This document shows positions 7,227 through 15,158 of a stretch of DNA of 42,345 nt, one piece after another. Below the pieces are notes generated by a model. That model was not told the DNA's origin. It worked only from the letters and a program-made list of their open reading frames with translations, and made no database searches. Origin of the DNA: a virus. Positions within the stretch are counted from its first letter, which is position 1. Every line of letters starts with the position of its first letter. The translations under genes were made by a program, and so were the position numbers. Location: positions 1 to 42,345 of the IMG/VR virus record IMGVR_UViG_3300046791_000386, one strand, 5' to 3'.

Positions 7227-7503
7227 TAGTTCCCGCTGCCTTCCTTTGGCTTGAGATCGGTAAGCTCCACGGTTACCGATTGCTGGAACCTCATGAGTGC
7301 GGCGATCGTCCGTTGCGCGATATCCATTCCTTGTGCCGCGTTGTTCACCATCGCGAAGAATTGAATCCCCTCGATCTGCACCATCACCAGGGTATCGCCA
7401 TCATCAGGGTATCGCCATCATCATCGGTGAACGAGGCGACACGAAGCGCGTAGGGTTCCGCGGCGGGTAGGCTCGGAGCATCTTCGTTTTTAATGTCTGC
7501 CAT
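7226..7503 (-). pseudogene. Small gene split by a 17-bp tandem duplication
   Basis: An ATG at 7503, three bases after the polymerase stop, opens a frame that begins MADIKNEDAPSLPAAEPY and stops after 39 residues, just past a perfect 17-bp tandem duplication. Removing one copy restores one frame of 86 residues that continues VQIEGIQFFAMVNNAAQG and MRFQQSVTVELTDLKP and ends at TAG 7226-7228. That stop overlaps the methyltransferase GTG exactly as intact neighbours do. The break is therefore recent, or it is a sequencing or assembly error. The early TGA overlaps an ATG in the restored frame (TGATG), so the second half could still be made by re-initiation. No known family. Confidence 0.65.
7389..7422. 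repeat. Perfect 17-bp tandem duplication
   Basis: The unit AGGGTATCGCCATCATC occurs twice in direct succession (7389-7405 and 7406-7422) with no difference. Seventeen is not a multiple of three, so it shifts the frame of the minus-strand gene that it lies in. Confidence 0.95.
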
Positions 7504-7506
7504 AGG

Positions 7507-9999
7507 TCACGCTTTCTTGGGTTGCCATACCTGGAGTTGGCCGTTCGCATCCCACACGGGTTGGGCACTCTTGAACCAATGCTCCATGGCCGTTGGCTCC
7601 ACCTTGCAACGCACGTCCGGCACGTAATGTTTCATCTCGGTTTCCATGGTGGTGTCGATGCGCATGATGCCCTCGTGAAGGATATCCCGTTGGATCTCAC
7701 CGAATAGCTCATCATGAAGGAACGCGATGGGGCGGCTTCGGTTGTAAAGGATCGAACGCTCGCCACCCAGATCATCGGGGCGGTAGTCCGCATCGTATTG
7801 CTCACGGGTAACGGCCCTGAGCGCTGCCTTCGCACCCTGCGCTGCGAGCTCCTGGAAGTAACCGTTGGCCAGCGCGGAGTAATCACAACCACCGCGGATA
7901 CGCTTCGATATCGGGTGCCGTTGCCACCCTAGATCGGTAGTCTTCTGGATGCGCTCGAAGTAGGGCTTATGCTCGGGCCATGCCTTGCGCCATTCATCTT
8001 TGAGCCACACCGCGCACTCGAGACAGGCCTTGCAGGTTGGCGCGCAATCCTTTTTGTTCCAGGTGGTGACCATCTCGATACCGCACCGATCCTTGCCACC
8101 GATCAGGATACAAAATCGTTGGCCGCGATAGACGCGCTTGCCGTTCTTCACGATAGGTCCGCTCGGATGCTCGGTGTTCGCGCCTTGCTGGCGAACCTGA
8201 TGGACGAATCGAAGCGCGCCCATATCTCCCGCGAAACCGAAGTTCCCGGCCTTCGCGGCACCGCGCAACTCCTTCGCGTGCTTATCACCAGCTACGATGC
8301 GCGTCTTTAAATCATCATATGAAACGCCAGCCATCTGTGCGCCTAGTTTTCCATGAACATCGATGCCAGCGTTGATCGCTTCGCCTAACTTAGAACCGAA
8401 GCCCATCCAGATACAGATCTGCGCCCATGTGCAAAGTTCTAGACCACCATAGTCACAGGAGTAGTAGACGCAGCCAGGGCGGGCGATGAAGCATTCTCGA
8501 ACGCCACCATTGCGCGGAAGAAGTTGGATTACCCCCCAATATGATGTCCTATTCGTCTCCAATAAGGGATTCGGGAAGAGCGTGATCGGGATCGTGATCT
8601 TGAGACCGAGTGCTTGCGCTCGCTCAATGTCCGCGAGGCACGTTTCGAGTAACCGATCCACCTCTTCGCGCGTTGCACCTTCGGGCACCACGAGCCGATA
8701 CTCGGGGAGGATGCCGCTCTCAGCAAACGGGATGTAGCTCGTGAGGAGCTTGCCGTCTTCGTTCCATGCGGCGAAGCTCATCAATAGCTCATCGCCACTC
8801 TCCGATAGTGGATCGCGGCCGATGCCGATCTCACCCGATGGCGTACGCGGAACGGATGCAGGAAGTAGCCACCCGGAGCCATCACATGCTTTGCAATTGA
8901 TGAGCGTCTTACCCTGGGTTGCAGGGGATGGAATCTTACCCGGAGCTCGGGCACCTCGCGACTTGCCACCCGGGTGGACCGTCGAGATACACACCGGGCA
9001 TGGCGCATGATCGCCCGCACCGTAAGCACGGGCCGTGAGCTTCTTCAGGTGGTTCTCATCCACCGAACCATGGCGCGCACCCTCACCACGGATGATACCG
9101 GCCGCGATGAACGGCTTCTCCTCTTCTTTGAGATCCTTCATCGCCTCGTGGCGTAGCCTGGCCACGGACGCAGGATCGGGCACTAACCCCCACGCCGCAC
9201 CGAGCGCCATGCACCAGTGGGTATACGCTTGGATCGCGGAATCGTGGATGTTGTGGCGGACATAGGTGGAGGTACACCGCGGATCCAAACCCGCTAGCAT
9301 CTCCTTGTCGCAATGCCGGCATGCGCGCGAGAAGGAGCCCGGCCTAAATGGATCCTCAAATTCATGGGGGCCAACGTTTGGTATCAACCCGGCTTGCGCG
9401 AACCCATCTTGTAGCGTCTTCACCGCATCGTCTACCGGATATTGCCGTGCATCCTCGGGCCATTCGCTGATCGGGATACCCTCGAGTAAGGCATAGCTCT
9501 TGCGAAAACGATCGTTACGTTTGGCATCCACCTCACCCATCACTTGCTCGTGCACGATGGCGTGAGAGTAACGGCCCGGCTTCTTCGTTTCGGGATCGGT
9601 GAGCTTGCGTTTCGTTCGAAGGTCAAACCCGAGGAGACCGAACGCGATCGCGTGAAGCATCTCGGTGATGAGCGGATCGATCACACGGCCAGCGGCGTAG
9701 GCCTTGAAGATAGCGGGGAGTACGTCCACACCTTGCTTCGCGAGCTCGGTAGCGGCCACGAGCATATCGAAGGCGATGTTCGCGTTAACGATCGTGAGCC
9801 GTTCGTTTATGAGGATGGCCTGGAACGCGGCCAACGCTTGCGTCTTATCCAGGCGCTTCCCGATGACGCGACCTTGCTCCCACCATGCAATAGCAGCGCA
9901 CACCGGGGGTGGTGCTCGTAGTCCATCCTGGGATAGGTGCGTCTCGAAATCGATCGAGACCGCATCGGCTAGCATCTTGGATAGGCGCTCGGTGTTCAT
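7507..9999 (-). CDS. Family A DNA polymerase with 3'-5' exonuclease and Cys-rich inserts
   Basis: The product is 830 residues. The N-terminal proofreading domain shows SIDFETH near residue 15 (Exo I), ANIAFDM (Exo II) and YPVDDAVKTL (Exo III). The polymerase domain has motif A CDYGGLELCTWAQ near 517, motif B LRGAAKAGNFGF near 580 and motif C LHDELFGE near 762. Unlike E. coli Pol I there is no 5'-3' exonuclease domain, as in phage replicases. Unusual features are Cys/His-rich inserts: one near 230-245 (ACRHCDKEM), a larger one near 330-375 (CPVC and CKACDGSGW) and a third near 680 (CAPTCKACLEC). It is probably the replicative enzyme. Whether it belongs to the DpoZ branch used by 2-aminoadenine phages cannot be decided by eye. 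Confidence 0.88.
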   Translation of the reverse strand: MNTERLSKMLADAVSIDFETHLSQDGLRAPPPVCAAIAWWEQGRVIGKRLDKTQALAAFQAILINERLTIVNANIAFDMLVAATELAKQGVDVLPAIFKAYAAGRVIDPLITEMLHAIAFGLLGFDLRTKRKLTDPETKKPGRYSHAIVHEQVMGEVDAKRNDRFRKSYALLEGIPISEWPEDARQYPVDDAVKTLQDGFAQAGLIPNVGPHEFEDPFRPGSFSRACRHCDKEMLAGLDPRCTSTYVRHNIHDSAIQAYTHWCMALGAAWGLVPDPASVARLRHEAMKDLKEEEKPFIAAGIIRGEGARHGSVDENHLKKLTARAYGAGDHAPCPVCISTVHPGGKSRGARAPGKIPSPATQGKTLINCKACDGSGWLLPASVPRTPSGEIGIGRDPLSESGDELLMSFAAWNEDGKLLTSYIPFAESGILPEYRLVVPEGATREEVDRLLETCLADIERAQALGLKITIPITLFPNPLLETNRTSYWGVIQLLPRNGGVRECFIARPGCVYYSCDYGGLELCTWAQICIWMGFGSKLGEAINAGIDVHGKLGAQMAGVSYDDLKTRIVAGDKHAKELRGAAKAGNFGFAGDMGALRFVHQVRQQGANTEHPSGPIVKNGKRVYRGQRFCILIGGKDRCGIEMVTTWNKKDCAPTCKACLECAVWLKDEWRKAWPEHKPYFERIQKTTDLGWQRHPISKRIRGGCDYSALANGYFQELAAQGAKAALRAVTREQYDADYRPDDLGGERSILYNRSRPIAFLHDELFGEIQRDILHEGIMRIDTTMETEMKHYVPDVRCKVEPTAMEHWFKSAQPVWDANGQLQVWQPKKA

Positions 10000-10637
10000 A
10001 CACCCCGCGCCAGACTTATAAGCAGCTCGGCGAAGGCCGGTGGCGTGACGATGTTTTGTACGGCTGACAATCGCTTCACGGGCTTTCGTCCGGCCGCGCG
10101 CGCGGCATCGCGTTCAGCCTTTGAGTGGAAGCCTTCATCGAGCCGAATACCGTTGCTCGGTCCCCAGATCAACTCAGGCGGGCGCGGACCGACGTAATAC
10201 AACCGCGTCGCCTTGCGCGCCGGGTGCCCGTAGTGTCCCTGCTCGACACAGCACGTCCAAGATTCAAACCACGTGCCGCGGCACGGTCTCTGCGATCCAT
10301 ACGAGATCCAACCGCCTGCCTTTGGCGGGATAGATAAGCCGAAACGTCTGAATGCGTGACTTGCTTCTGGATGTTCGAGAACGCCGCCACATCGGCGAAC
10401 GGAGGCGAGCGCGCTAGCGAAACACCCGCCATCGGCACCGAGCACACGCTTCACTCGAGCCGACGGTCCTCCACCCCAGTATCTCCCCCAGCGTTCGCAG
10501 GGCGGGTGCGCGACAACTGGTAATGCGCCTCTATACTTACGCGCATCGCGTTCAGCATCCCATGCATCGATATAGGGGCGGTCCCAATACGGCCCACGCC
10601 TATCGACGAATAGTGCGGCTATCGGTCGCGGATTCAT
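9996..10637 (-). CDS. C5-cytosine-methyltransferase-like protein lacking motif I
   Basis: The product is 213 residues. VAHPPCERWGRYW (residues 42-54) resembles the PPC catalytic motif IV of C5-methyltransferases, and GGVLEHPEASHAF (84-96) resembles their ENV motif VI. The usual N-terminal SAM-binding DLFxGxGG motif is absent; the protein starts AALFVDRRGPYWD instead. Later conserved-looking blocks are GGWISYG, QGHYGHPARKATRLYYVG and a charged C-terminus ending in TPPAFAELLISLA. It may be a degenerate methyltransferase or an enzyme that uses the fold and Cys for another base or nucleotide reaction. It overlaps the polymerase gene by four bases, so it is made together with it. I recall similar unnamed phage proteins but no function. 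Confidence 0.5.
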   Translation of the reverse strand: MNPRPIAALFVDRRGPYWDRPYIDAWDAERDARKYRGALPVVAHPPCERWGRYWGGGPSARVKRVLGADGGCFASALASVRRCGGVLEHPEASHAFRRFGLSIPPKAGGWISYGSQRPCRGTWFESWTCCVEQGHYGHPARKATRLYYVGPRPPELIWGPSNGIRLDEGFHSKAERDAARAAGRKPVKRLSAVQNIVTPPAFAELLISLARGV

Positions 10638-10819
10638 CGCCAGCGCCTATCCATGAGCGGCGATCGATCTCGGGCCTTCCGCCGTTTCGAGATACCGCCG
10701 GTGTAGGGTGACGATTTCTCACCCATCACGTGTTCAATAATCGCGCGGCGCCAATCGTGCTCATCATCGCGCACCGATGGCACGCGGCGGGTGTTGCCGT
10801 CCCCTAGGCGCAACCTCAC
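10634..10819 (-). CDS. Small Arg-rich protein
   Basis: The product is 61 residues from a GTG at 10819 that overlaps the previous stop (GTGA) and has GGAGGAGG just upstream. It is very basic (RRVPSVRDDEHDWRRAII, then SKRRKARDRS), which suggests nucleic-acid contact. It overlaps the next gene by four bases. No family is recognised. Confidence 0.5.
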   Translation of the reverse strand: MRLRLGDGNTRRVPSVRDDEHDWRRAIIEHVMGEKSSPYTGGISKRRKARDRSPLMDRRWR

Positions 10820-10986
10820 AACCTCCTCCGCTTCAGGGAATAACGCGCGGCGATCTCATCGAGCTTCTCACCGTGTGCGGTATGGAGCTCGCGCTCGAGT
10901 ATGGGCTCCTCATGGGCATAGATGCTTACGTAGCGAAGCCGCTCGCGAAGTATCTCGTCACTCTCTGTACCGATGGCCCACATCAT
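10816..10986 (-). CDS. 56-residue charged protein
   Basis: ATG 10986 overlaps the stop of the HD-domain gene (ATGATG), and the TGA at 10816 overlaps the next GTG. The product MMWAIGTESDEILRERLRYV...LERELHTAHGEKLDEIAARY is mostly helical, with alternating acidic and basic residues and a basic end (SLKRRRL). Coding is supported by exact overlaps at both ends. Function unknown. Confidence 0.55.
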   Translation of the reverse strand: MMWAIGTESDEILRERLRYVSIYAHEEPILERELHTAHGEKLDEIAARYSLKRRRL

Positions 10987-11693
10987 CGCAGCTCTTCGGG
11001 GAACAAGGTAGCGAAGCGCGAAAGGAATAGCTCCACCGCTTCATCAGGGCCTAGCCCTGGGATTTTACAACCTATCGGTTGTACGTCCGCATGGCGTTCG
11101 AGATACATGGATGGGCAACGCATGAATTGGTTGATTTCATCCACCACTAACCGCTTATCGATGGTGTCGATCATATCGTGGGTTTCCGCGGTGGGTTTGA
11201 TCCCGAACCGCTCGAAGACCACGGCTCGGTACTGCGCACCGATGGCCCGGTAACTCTCTAGGCGCATCCCAGGATCGTGTTTGATCGGACGCGGCATATC
11301 GTGCAGTGGGGCCTCATCGCAATCGTGAAAGAGTCCCTCACGGGCCACCGCTAGCGCGAGCTCCGGCCGTGTCGCGAGTGCAACCTCCTCAGCAAGGATG
11401 GAAACGATCACGGAATGCTCTGCTACCGAGTACCACCGGAGCGTTTGCTTACCATACCGACACTCCCTCGCTAGGCCGATCGCAATGTCTTCGATCTTGA
11501 TATCAGTAACTCGAGGTGAACGAGGCCAGCACTTCCCACCAGAGTAGGTTTGAAGCCAGGTTCCTAGCCGTCCGGGCTCTTGTGGTGCACCGAACACCGG
11601 ATCAAGTAGCTCGGCGGGTACCGCCGGACGATGGCAAATCCGGCACCATGTACCCTTACCTTCATCACGACATGACCAGCATTGTGTACTCAT
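10983..11693 (-). CDS. HD-domain phosphohydrolase with N-terminal zinc ribbon, DatZ/YfbR-like
   Basis: The product is 236 residues. An N-terminal Cys4 ribbon (CWSC at 5-8, CRIC at 17-20) precedes the HD domain. The domain runs TYSGGKCWPRSP (49-60), IEDIAIGLARECRYG (67-81), YSVAEHSVIVS (88-98, H93), LFHDCDEAPLHD (121-132, catalytic H123-D124) and MIDTIDKRL with D176. This is the phage HD-phosphohydrolase family that includes the dATP triphosphohydrolase DatZ, and YfbR nucleotidases are relatives. A likely role is hydrolysis of a deoxynucleoside (tri)phosphate, shaping the pool used by the co-transcribed polymerase. The start at 11693 has GGAG seven bases upstream. The zinc ribbon is extra relative to compact relatives. 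Confidence 0.75.
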   Translation of the reverse strand: MSTQCWSCRDEGKGTWCRICHRPAVPAELLDPVFGAPQEPGRLGTWLQTYSGGKCWPRSPRVTDIKIEDIAIGLARECRYGKQTLRWYSVAEHSVIVSILAEEVALATRPELALAVAREGLFHDCDEAPLHDMPRPIKHDPGMRLESYRAIGAQYRAVVFERFGIKPTAETHDMIDTIDKRLVVDEINQFMRCPSMYLERHADVQPIGCKIPGLGPDEAVELFLSRFATLFPEELR

Positions 11694-11830
11694 ATATCTC
11701 CAATCTCGGTCACTCCGCGATAGGTGAGCAATCTCTCTTATGCCTACTAACCTTGCTACAGGATGATATGTAGCGTCGGGTTATAAGCCCGCAATTTTGT
11801 TCGGCTAGAGAGCGTGTCTCACCCATCGCG

Positions 11831-11848
11831 GAACGGCCGAAGCCGTTC
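11831..11848 (-). terminator. UUCG-capped hairpin
   Basis: The arms GAACGGC (11831-11837) and GCCGTTC (11842-11848) enclose four bases that read TTCG on the minus strand with a closing C-G pair, an extra-stable tetraloop. It starts seven bases beyond the stop of the minus-strand gene at 11855. No clear T-tract follows on that strand, so it may be an RNA-stabilising or processing element and not an intrinsic terminator. Confidence 0.4.
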
Positions 11849-11854
11849 TCAAAT

Positions 11855-12109
11855 TTAGGCTAACTTGTTTCTATCCTTCCAACCCGCGTGCCACCTGCCG
11901 ATTGGTTGCGGCCGTCTTACCACGACACTTTCAACCAACTTGGTTAGCGGATCAGGTTCGACGGTCCGCTCATAGGTGAATACCCCTTCACCCTTTAACG
12001 GATCCCAATCGTAATCGGCGAGCTCCCACTCATGATCGAACCTACGCACCCGCGTTACAGGTTGATGGCCATCAGAGTGTATTGGCGTGTGCTTGATTAG
12101 ATTCGACAT
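11855..12109 (-). CDS. Small hypothetical protein
   Basis: The product is 84 residues, starting at ATG 12109, ten bases after the preceding stop. It is hydrophilic and rich in charged and aromatic residues (FDHEWELADYDWDPLKGEG, FTYERTVEPD, RWHAGWKDR). That suggests a small folded beta domain. No family is recognised. A stretch of about 160 bases without a gene separates it from the HD-domain gene and holds only the hairpin and possibly a promoter. Confidence 0.45.
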   Translation of the reverse strand: MSNLIKHTPIHSDGHQPVTRVRRFDHEWELADYDWDPLKGEGVFTYERTVEPDPLTKLVESVVVRRPQPIGRWHAGWKDRNKLA

Positions 12110-12119
12110 GATGTATTTG

Positions 12120-12719
12120 TTACCTGGTACCGAAGAGACCAGCCAGTGGATCGGCGGGCTGTGCAGGTTGGGTGGGCTGCACGGATGCAGCCGTTACTTC
12201 TGGTACAAGGCGCTCGCGCATCGCCTTGATCGTCTCACCCGTTTGGCCAGGAATATGATGGTACTCATACTCCATACCGGTTCCCTTCTGGCCTGCCTTC
12301 TCACCTTTAGTATAAGTGAACGTCTTCGTGGTTGCTTCGATCTCGATCAGGATGCCCCGGCCGGGTTGTGCATCCGATGCGAGTTGTGCGCTCTGTTGTC
12401 CCGCTGGCGTCATCTGCGGCCGGCCAAGAAGGGCGTTAACGAAATCGCGAGCACGGCCGCGCTCACGTTCGCCACCTTCCTTCACGCCTTTGTAGATGAA
12501 CCATGAGATTTCTGCCTTGTCTCCTGGTTTCTTGTTCGAGCCTTCTGGTGCCTTAACCACTTGTAGTTTTGCTACTGCGATATATCCCGCGTCTGTCTTC
12601 TTTGGTCCGTAGTTTGTCAGTGCGTAAATGCCGCGTCCCGTCGCTGGTTCTGATGCATATCCACTTTGTGCTTGCGTGTCTAGTCCACTAAATAGGTCTG
12701 CCAATGGATCGAATGTCAT
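12120..12719 (-). CDS. Possible single-stranded DNA-binding protein
   Basis: The product is 199 residues. The core (RGIYALTNYG, AGYIAVAKLQVVKA, KAEISWFIYKGVKEGGERERGRARDFV, GILIEIEATTKTFT) has the alternating strands of an OB-fold-like protein. It ends in a low-complexity tail (QPTQPAQPADPLAGLF), as SSB proteins end in a flexible partner-binding tail. The N-terminus (MTFDPLADLFSGL) mirrors the C-terminal DPLAGLFG. It lies between a helicase and the Cas4-like nuclease of the same operon, where phages often keep an SSB. The assignment is by architecture and context only. The start is preceded by GAAAGAGAG. Confidence 0.4.
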   Translation of the reverse strand: MTFDPLADLFSGLDTQAQSGYASEPATGRGIYALTNYGPKKTDAGYIAVAKLQVVKAPEGSNKKPGDKAEISWFIYKGVKEGGERERGRARDFVNALLGRPQMTPAGQQSAQLASDAQPGRGILIEIEATTKTFTYTKGEKAGQKGTGMEYEYHHIPGQTGETIKAMRERLVPEVTAASVQPTQPAQPADPLAGLFGTR

Positions 12720-12774
12720 ACGTGTCTCTCTTTCCTTGTCTTGCTTGCGTTGCTTGTCGTGCGCCTAAGGAACG

Positions 12775-12790
12775 GACGGAGGATTCCGTC
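12775..12790 (-). terminator. Small hairpin at the helicase stop
   Basis: GACGGA (12775-12780) pairs with TCCGTC (12785-12790) over a four-base loop and begins at the last base of the helicase stop codon on the minus strand. The tail is only mildly T-rich (CGTTCCTT). It may attenuate expression or stabilise the message between helicase and SSB-like genes. Confidence 0.3.
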
Positions 12791-14772
12791 TATTCCTCGA
12801 TTTCAGAATCATCATCCTCGGGTGGGTCAACCATCTCCAGCCCCGATAGGATCAGCTTTTGATCGGAGCCCATGGTGCCTTGCACGTACCCGGCACGGCG
12901 TAAAGCCTGGTTAGAATTGCGAATTAGCTCCGGGGTGTGTCGGTAGAAAAGCGTACGCACCGAACTTCGTTTCTGGCCGATGCGATGGGTGCGGCCGAGA
13001 AGTTGCTCCCACTCCTCGTTACTCGAGCCCGGGTTCGCCACGAGGTTCTCGCTATACTTCAGCTGCAACCCGTCACGCCCGGTGCCATGTGAATCGATCG
13101 AGGCGATGATCGATGTCTTACCGTCGTACATCAAGATCTGTTTCGCGGCTTCCTTACCTCCACCGAATCGCGGTAGCCCGGCGAGTTCTGCAACCTTCTC
13201 ACCGAACGCGGCTTCGGAGTACCACACGATCCCGCGGTTGGTTAGCGCCCATTCGGCCGCATCTTTGGCGAGGTAGTGATCGATCCAGATGGGCTCGGTT
13301 TCGTGCACCACCTGGTGCTCGATGTCCCGCCATTCGGGGTAGACCACCGACTCCCAAATCGGGAGTTTCTTATCCGTGATGGGACGGTCACCATGGAACC
13401 GCTCGGCCGCGTTGCGGGCTAGGCGTTCCGAATCGAAGTGCTCGCGCCTACGTCGAATGGAGGCACGGACCTCCGCGGCCCACATCTTCCGAATCTCCAA
13501 CCACTCTAGGATGGTTGCAATTGATTGCGGTTGTCCGTGTACAAGTGGAAACCGCCAACGGTAGAAGAACCCACACGCTAGCCTGATCAGGGTGGCGTTG
13601 CGTTGGAGCGCATCAGGGATGGGCTCACCATCGGGCCGCTTCCAACCTCTAGCCATTGCGATAGCCTTCGTAAGGGAGATGGCCACCTTCGACGGATCGG
13701 GTTGGAACAAACCCGGCCGTGTCGGGATGGGTGGTGCTTCCTTCTCCGCGATCACGAGCCCCGCATCCACGGCCGCCACACGCGTGGCCACCACCCCGGC
13801 GGTCTCAGTAAGCCGTCGGTGGAACGCGTGGAGCACGTGCTCCCCAGGCGCCATGATTTGGGATAGCGCACCCTCGGGACACGGTGACGCCACTGGATCG
13901 AGGCACCGGGCCCAATCATCCACGATCTCGGGATCGATGGGGAGTGGGGAGTCTAGACGAAGTGCAAGGGCAGAAAGATGGGCGTAGTCTTTGATGCTCT
14001 TATCCGTCATCGAGCCCGACCACCCGCAGAACCTCGTTTCCGGGTGGTGCTTGAAGTAACGGAGCACACGGCTTGTGGTGGCCGTGTCGGCCGCCTTTAA
14101 TTTGTGCACCTCGTCCGCAATGATCGTGTCGGGTTTGAGTACACGCTCGAGATAGTCGGTACTCTCTGGCCGAGATAACTTCGAGTAGGGGAACACGTGA
14201 AGCGATGGCATCCCTGGCACGAGCGCGGAGAACGCGTCCGCATCATGGGTGATCATCGAAGGCATCTGAAAATGCTGGCCGACGATTCGATAATCGCGCA
14301 CCAGCTGTTTCACTAGGCCAGGTGGTGCGAGGAGCACGGCCGTTTGACACTCGGGCATCACGAGTGCCGCGAGGAGGTCTAGGATCGTCTTACCGTGTCC
14401 AACTCCGATAGGGCCAAGGAGCCCGCGCTTCGTATAGATCTCGAGGAGCGCCCATGCTTGAATAGGCCGAAGGAGCCTGATGCACCCGGGCGTCTTACCC
14501 GTGTCAGGATCCACCATGCCATACTCGCGTTGGATCTCGTCACACTGGCACGCGGGGTTTAGCCGTGACAGCTTCGCGCTCATGAAGGCCACGAGCTGAT
14601 CGAGCTCTATCTTCGAGGGTTGTGCACGACGCGGTAACCCGGCCACGCGCGTGAGCTCCACGCTCGGTTGCACGGGTAGCTTCGTGCTGTACGTGGGATC
14701 GGGGGCTTTACTCTGCCAGGCTTGAGGTTTGACAAAGGGGTTTGCCACGAGTGTGCCGAGATCGATGGTCAT
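12790..14772 (-). CDS. SNF2-type superfamily 2 helicase
   Basis: The product is 660 residues. The start is set at ATG 14772 (MTIDLGTLVANP), which overlaps the stop of the small zinc protein upstream (ATGA). Motif I is GPIGVGHGKT near residues 138-147 and motif II is DEVH in IIADEVHKLK. A motif III-like GWSGSMTDKS follows, and the C-terminal RecA lobe ends with motif VI EQLLGRTHRIGQKR. The H-R-x-G-Q form of motif VI is characteristic of SNF2/Rad54-like enzymes. Early cysteines (PACQCDE) may bind a metal. It likely remodels or unwinds DNA during phage replication or recombination, together with the Cas4-like nuclease encoded upstream in the operon. Confidence 0.82.
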   Translation of the reverse strand: MTIDLGTLVANPFVKPQAWQSKAPDPTYSTKLPVQPSVELTRVAGLPRRAQPSKIELDQLVAFMSAKLSRLNPACQCDEIQREYGMVDPDTGKTPGCIRLLRPIQAWALLEIYTKRGLLGPIGVGHGKTILDLLAALVMPECQTAVLLAPPGLVKQLVRDYRIVGQHFQMPSMITHDADAFSALVPGMPSLHVFPYSKLSRPESTDYLERVLKPDTIIADEVHKLKAADTATTSRVLRYFKHHPETRFCGWSGSMTDKSIKDYAHLSALALRLDSPLPIDPEIVDDWARCLDPVASPCPEGALSQIMAPGEHVLHAFHRRLTETAGVVATRVAAVDAGLVIAEKEAPPIPTRPGLFQPDPSKVAISLTKAIAMARGWKRPDGEPIPDALQRNATLIRLACGFFYRWRFPLVHGQPQSIATILEWLEIRKMWAAEVRASIRRRREHFDSERLARNAAERFHGDRPITDKKLPIWESVVYPEWRDIEHQVVHETEPIWIDHYLAKDAAEWALTNRGIVWYSEAAFGEKVAELAGLPRFGGGKEAAKQILMYDGKTSIIASIDSHGTGRDGLQLKYSENLVANPGSSNEEWEQLLGRTHRIGQKRSSVRTLFYRHTPELIRNSNQALRRAGYVQGTMGSDQKLILSGLEMVDPPEDDDSEIEE

Positions 14773-14927
14773 ATGCGCTTGCCAGAACCCTTGCACGTCT
14801 CCCCAGCTGCCTTCGATGGGTGTGTTTCCAACCACCACCATTCGGCCGAGAAACCCTCGTTTTGCTTGATGCCCGTGGGCTGCATCTTGATGGGCTGGCC
14901 ACAATGCGGGCACACCGCGCGAGGCAT
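14769..14927 (-). CDS. 52-residue zinc-ribbon protein
   Basis: ATG 14927 lies directly after the previous TAG, with GGAGGAG ending at that stop. The TGA at 14769 overlaps the helicase start. The product has CPHCG at residues 6-10 and a second Cys near 45 (ETCKGSG), so zinc binding is likely, with the fourth ligand unclear. An aromatic patch (SAEWWWLETH) sits in the middle. A reading in another frame would extend the helicase upstream, but the overlaps favour this gene. Confidence 0.55.
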   Translation of the reverse strand: MPRAVCPHCGQPIKMQPTGIKQNEGFSAEWWWLETHPSKAAGETCKGSGKRI

Positions 14928-15158
14928 CTACTCCTCCGCTTCATCGAGTGCGCGGATAGCATCGGCGATCAGACCGCGGAGCTCGTCTGGTGTCACCATG
15001 CCAAAGGCCGTTTCGATCATCACGCCACGAACACCAGGAATGGCTGGGTGGATCGCCGCTTGCGGGTAACCACACGGGAAGGGTGCATCACGGAATTCGC
15101 GAAGAACATCCCATCCTAAACGGTTAGCAGCGGCCTCTATTGCTTCACCGATCTTCAT
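14928..15158 (-). CDS. Small hypothetical protein
   Basis: The product is 76 residues from ATG 15158, which overlaps the preceding stop (ATGA). It starts MKIGEAIEAAANRLGWDVLREF and contains PCGYPQAAIHPAIPG and an acidic helical end (LRGLIADAIRALDEAEE). It resembles small folded alpha/beta proteins of phage early operons. No family is recognised. Confidence 0.5.
   Translation of the reverse strand: MKIGEAIEAAANRLGWDVLREFRDAPFPCGYPQAAIHPAIPGVRGVMIETAFGMVTPDELRGLIADAIRALDEAEE

Noticed and set aside
14773-14913. Upstream extension of the SNF2 helicase by 47 codons
   Set aside because: This stretch is read better in another frame as a 52-residue zinc-ribbon protein whose stop overlaps ATG 14772 in the operon's standard ATGA pattern.
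14708-14962. An 84-codon minus-strand frame rich in Arg and Ser
   Set aside because: It overlaps the better-supported zinc-ribbon gene and the helicase start, has no good ribosome binding site, and its composition is that of an out-of-frame reading.
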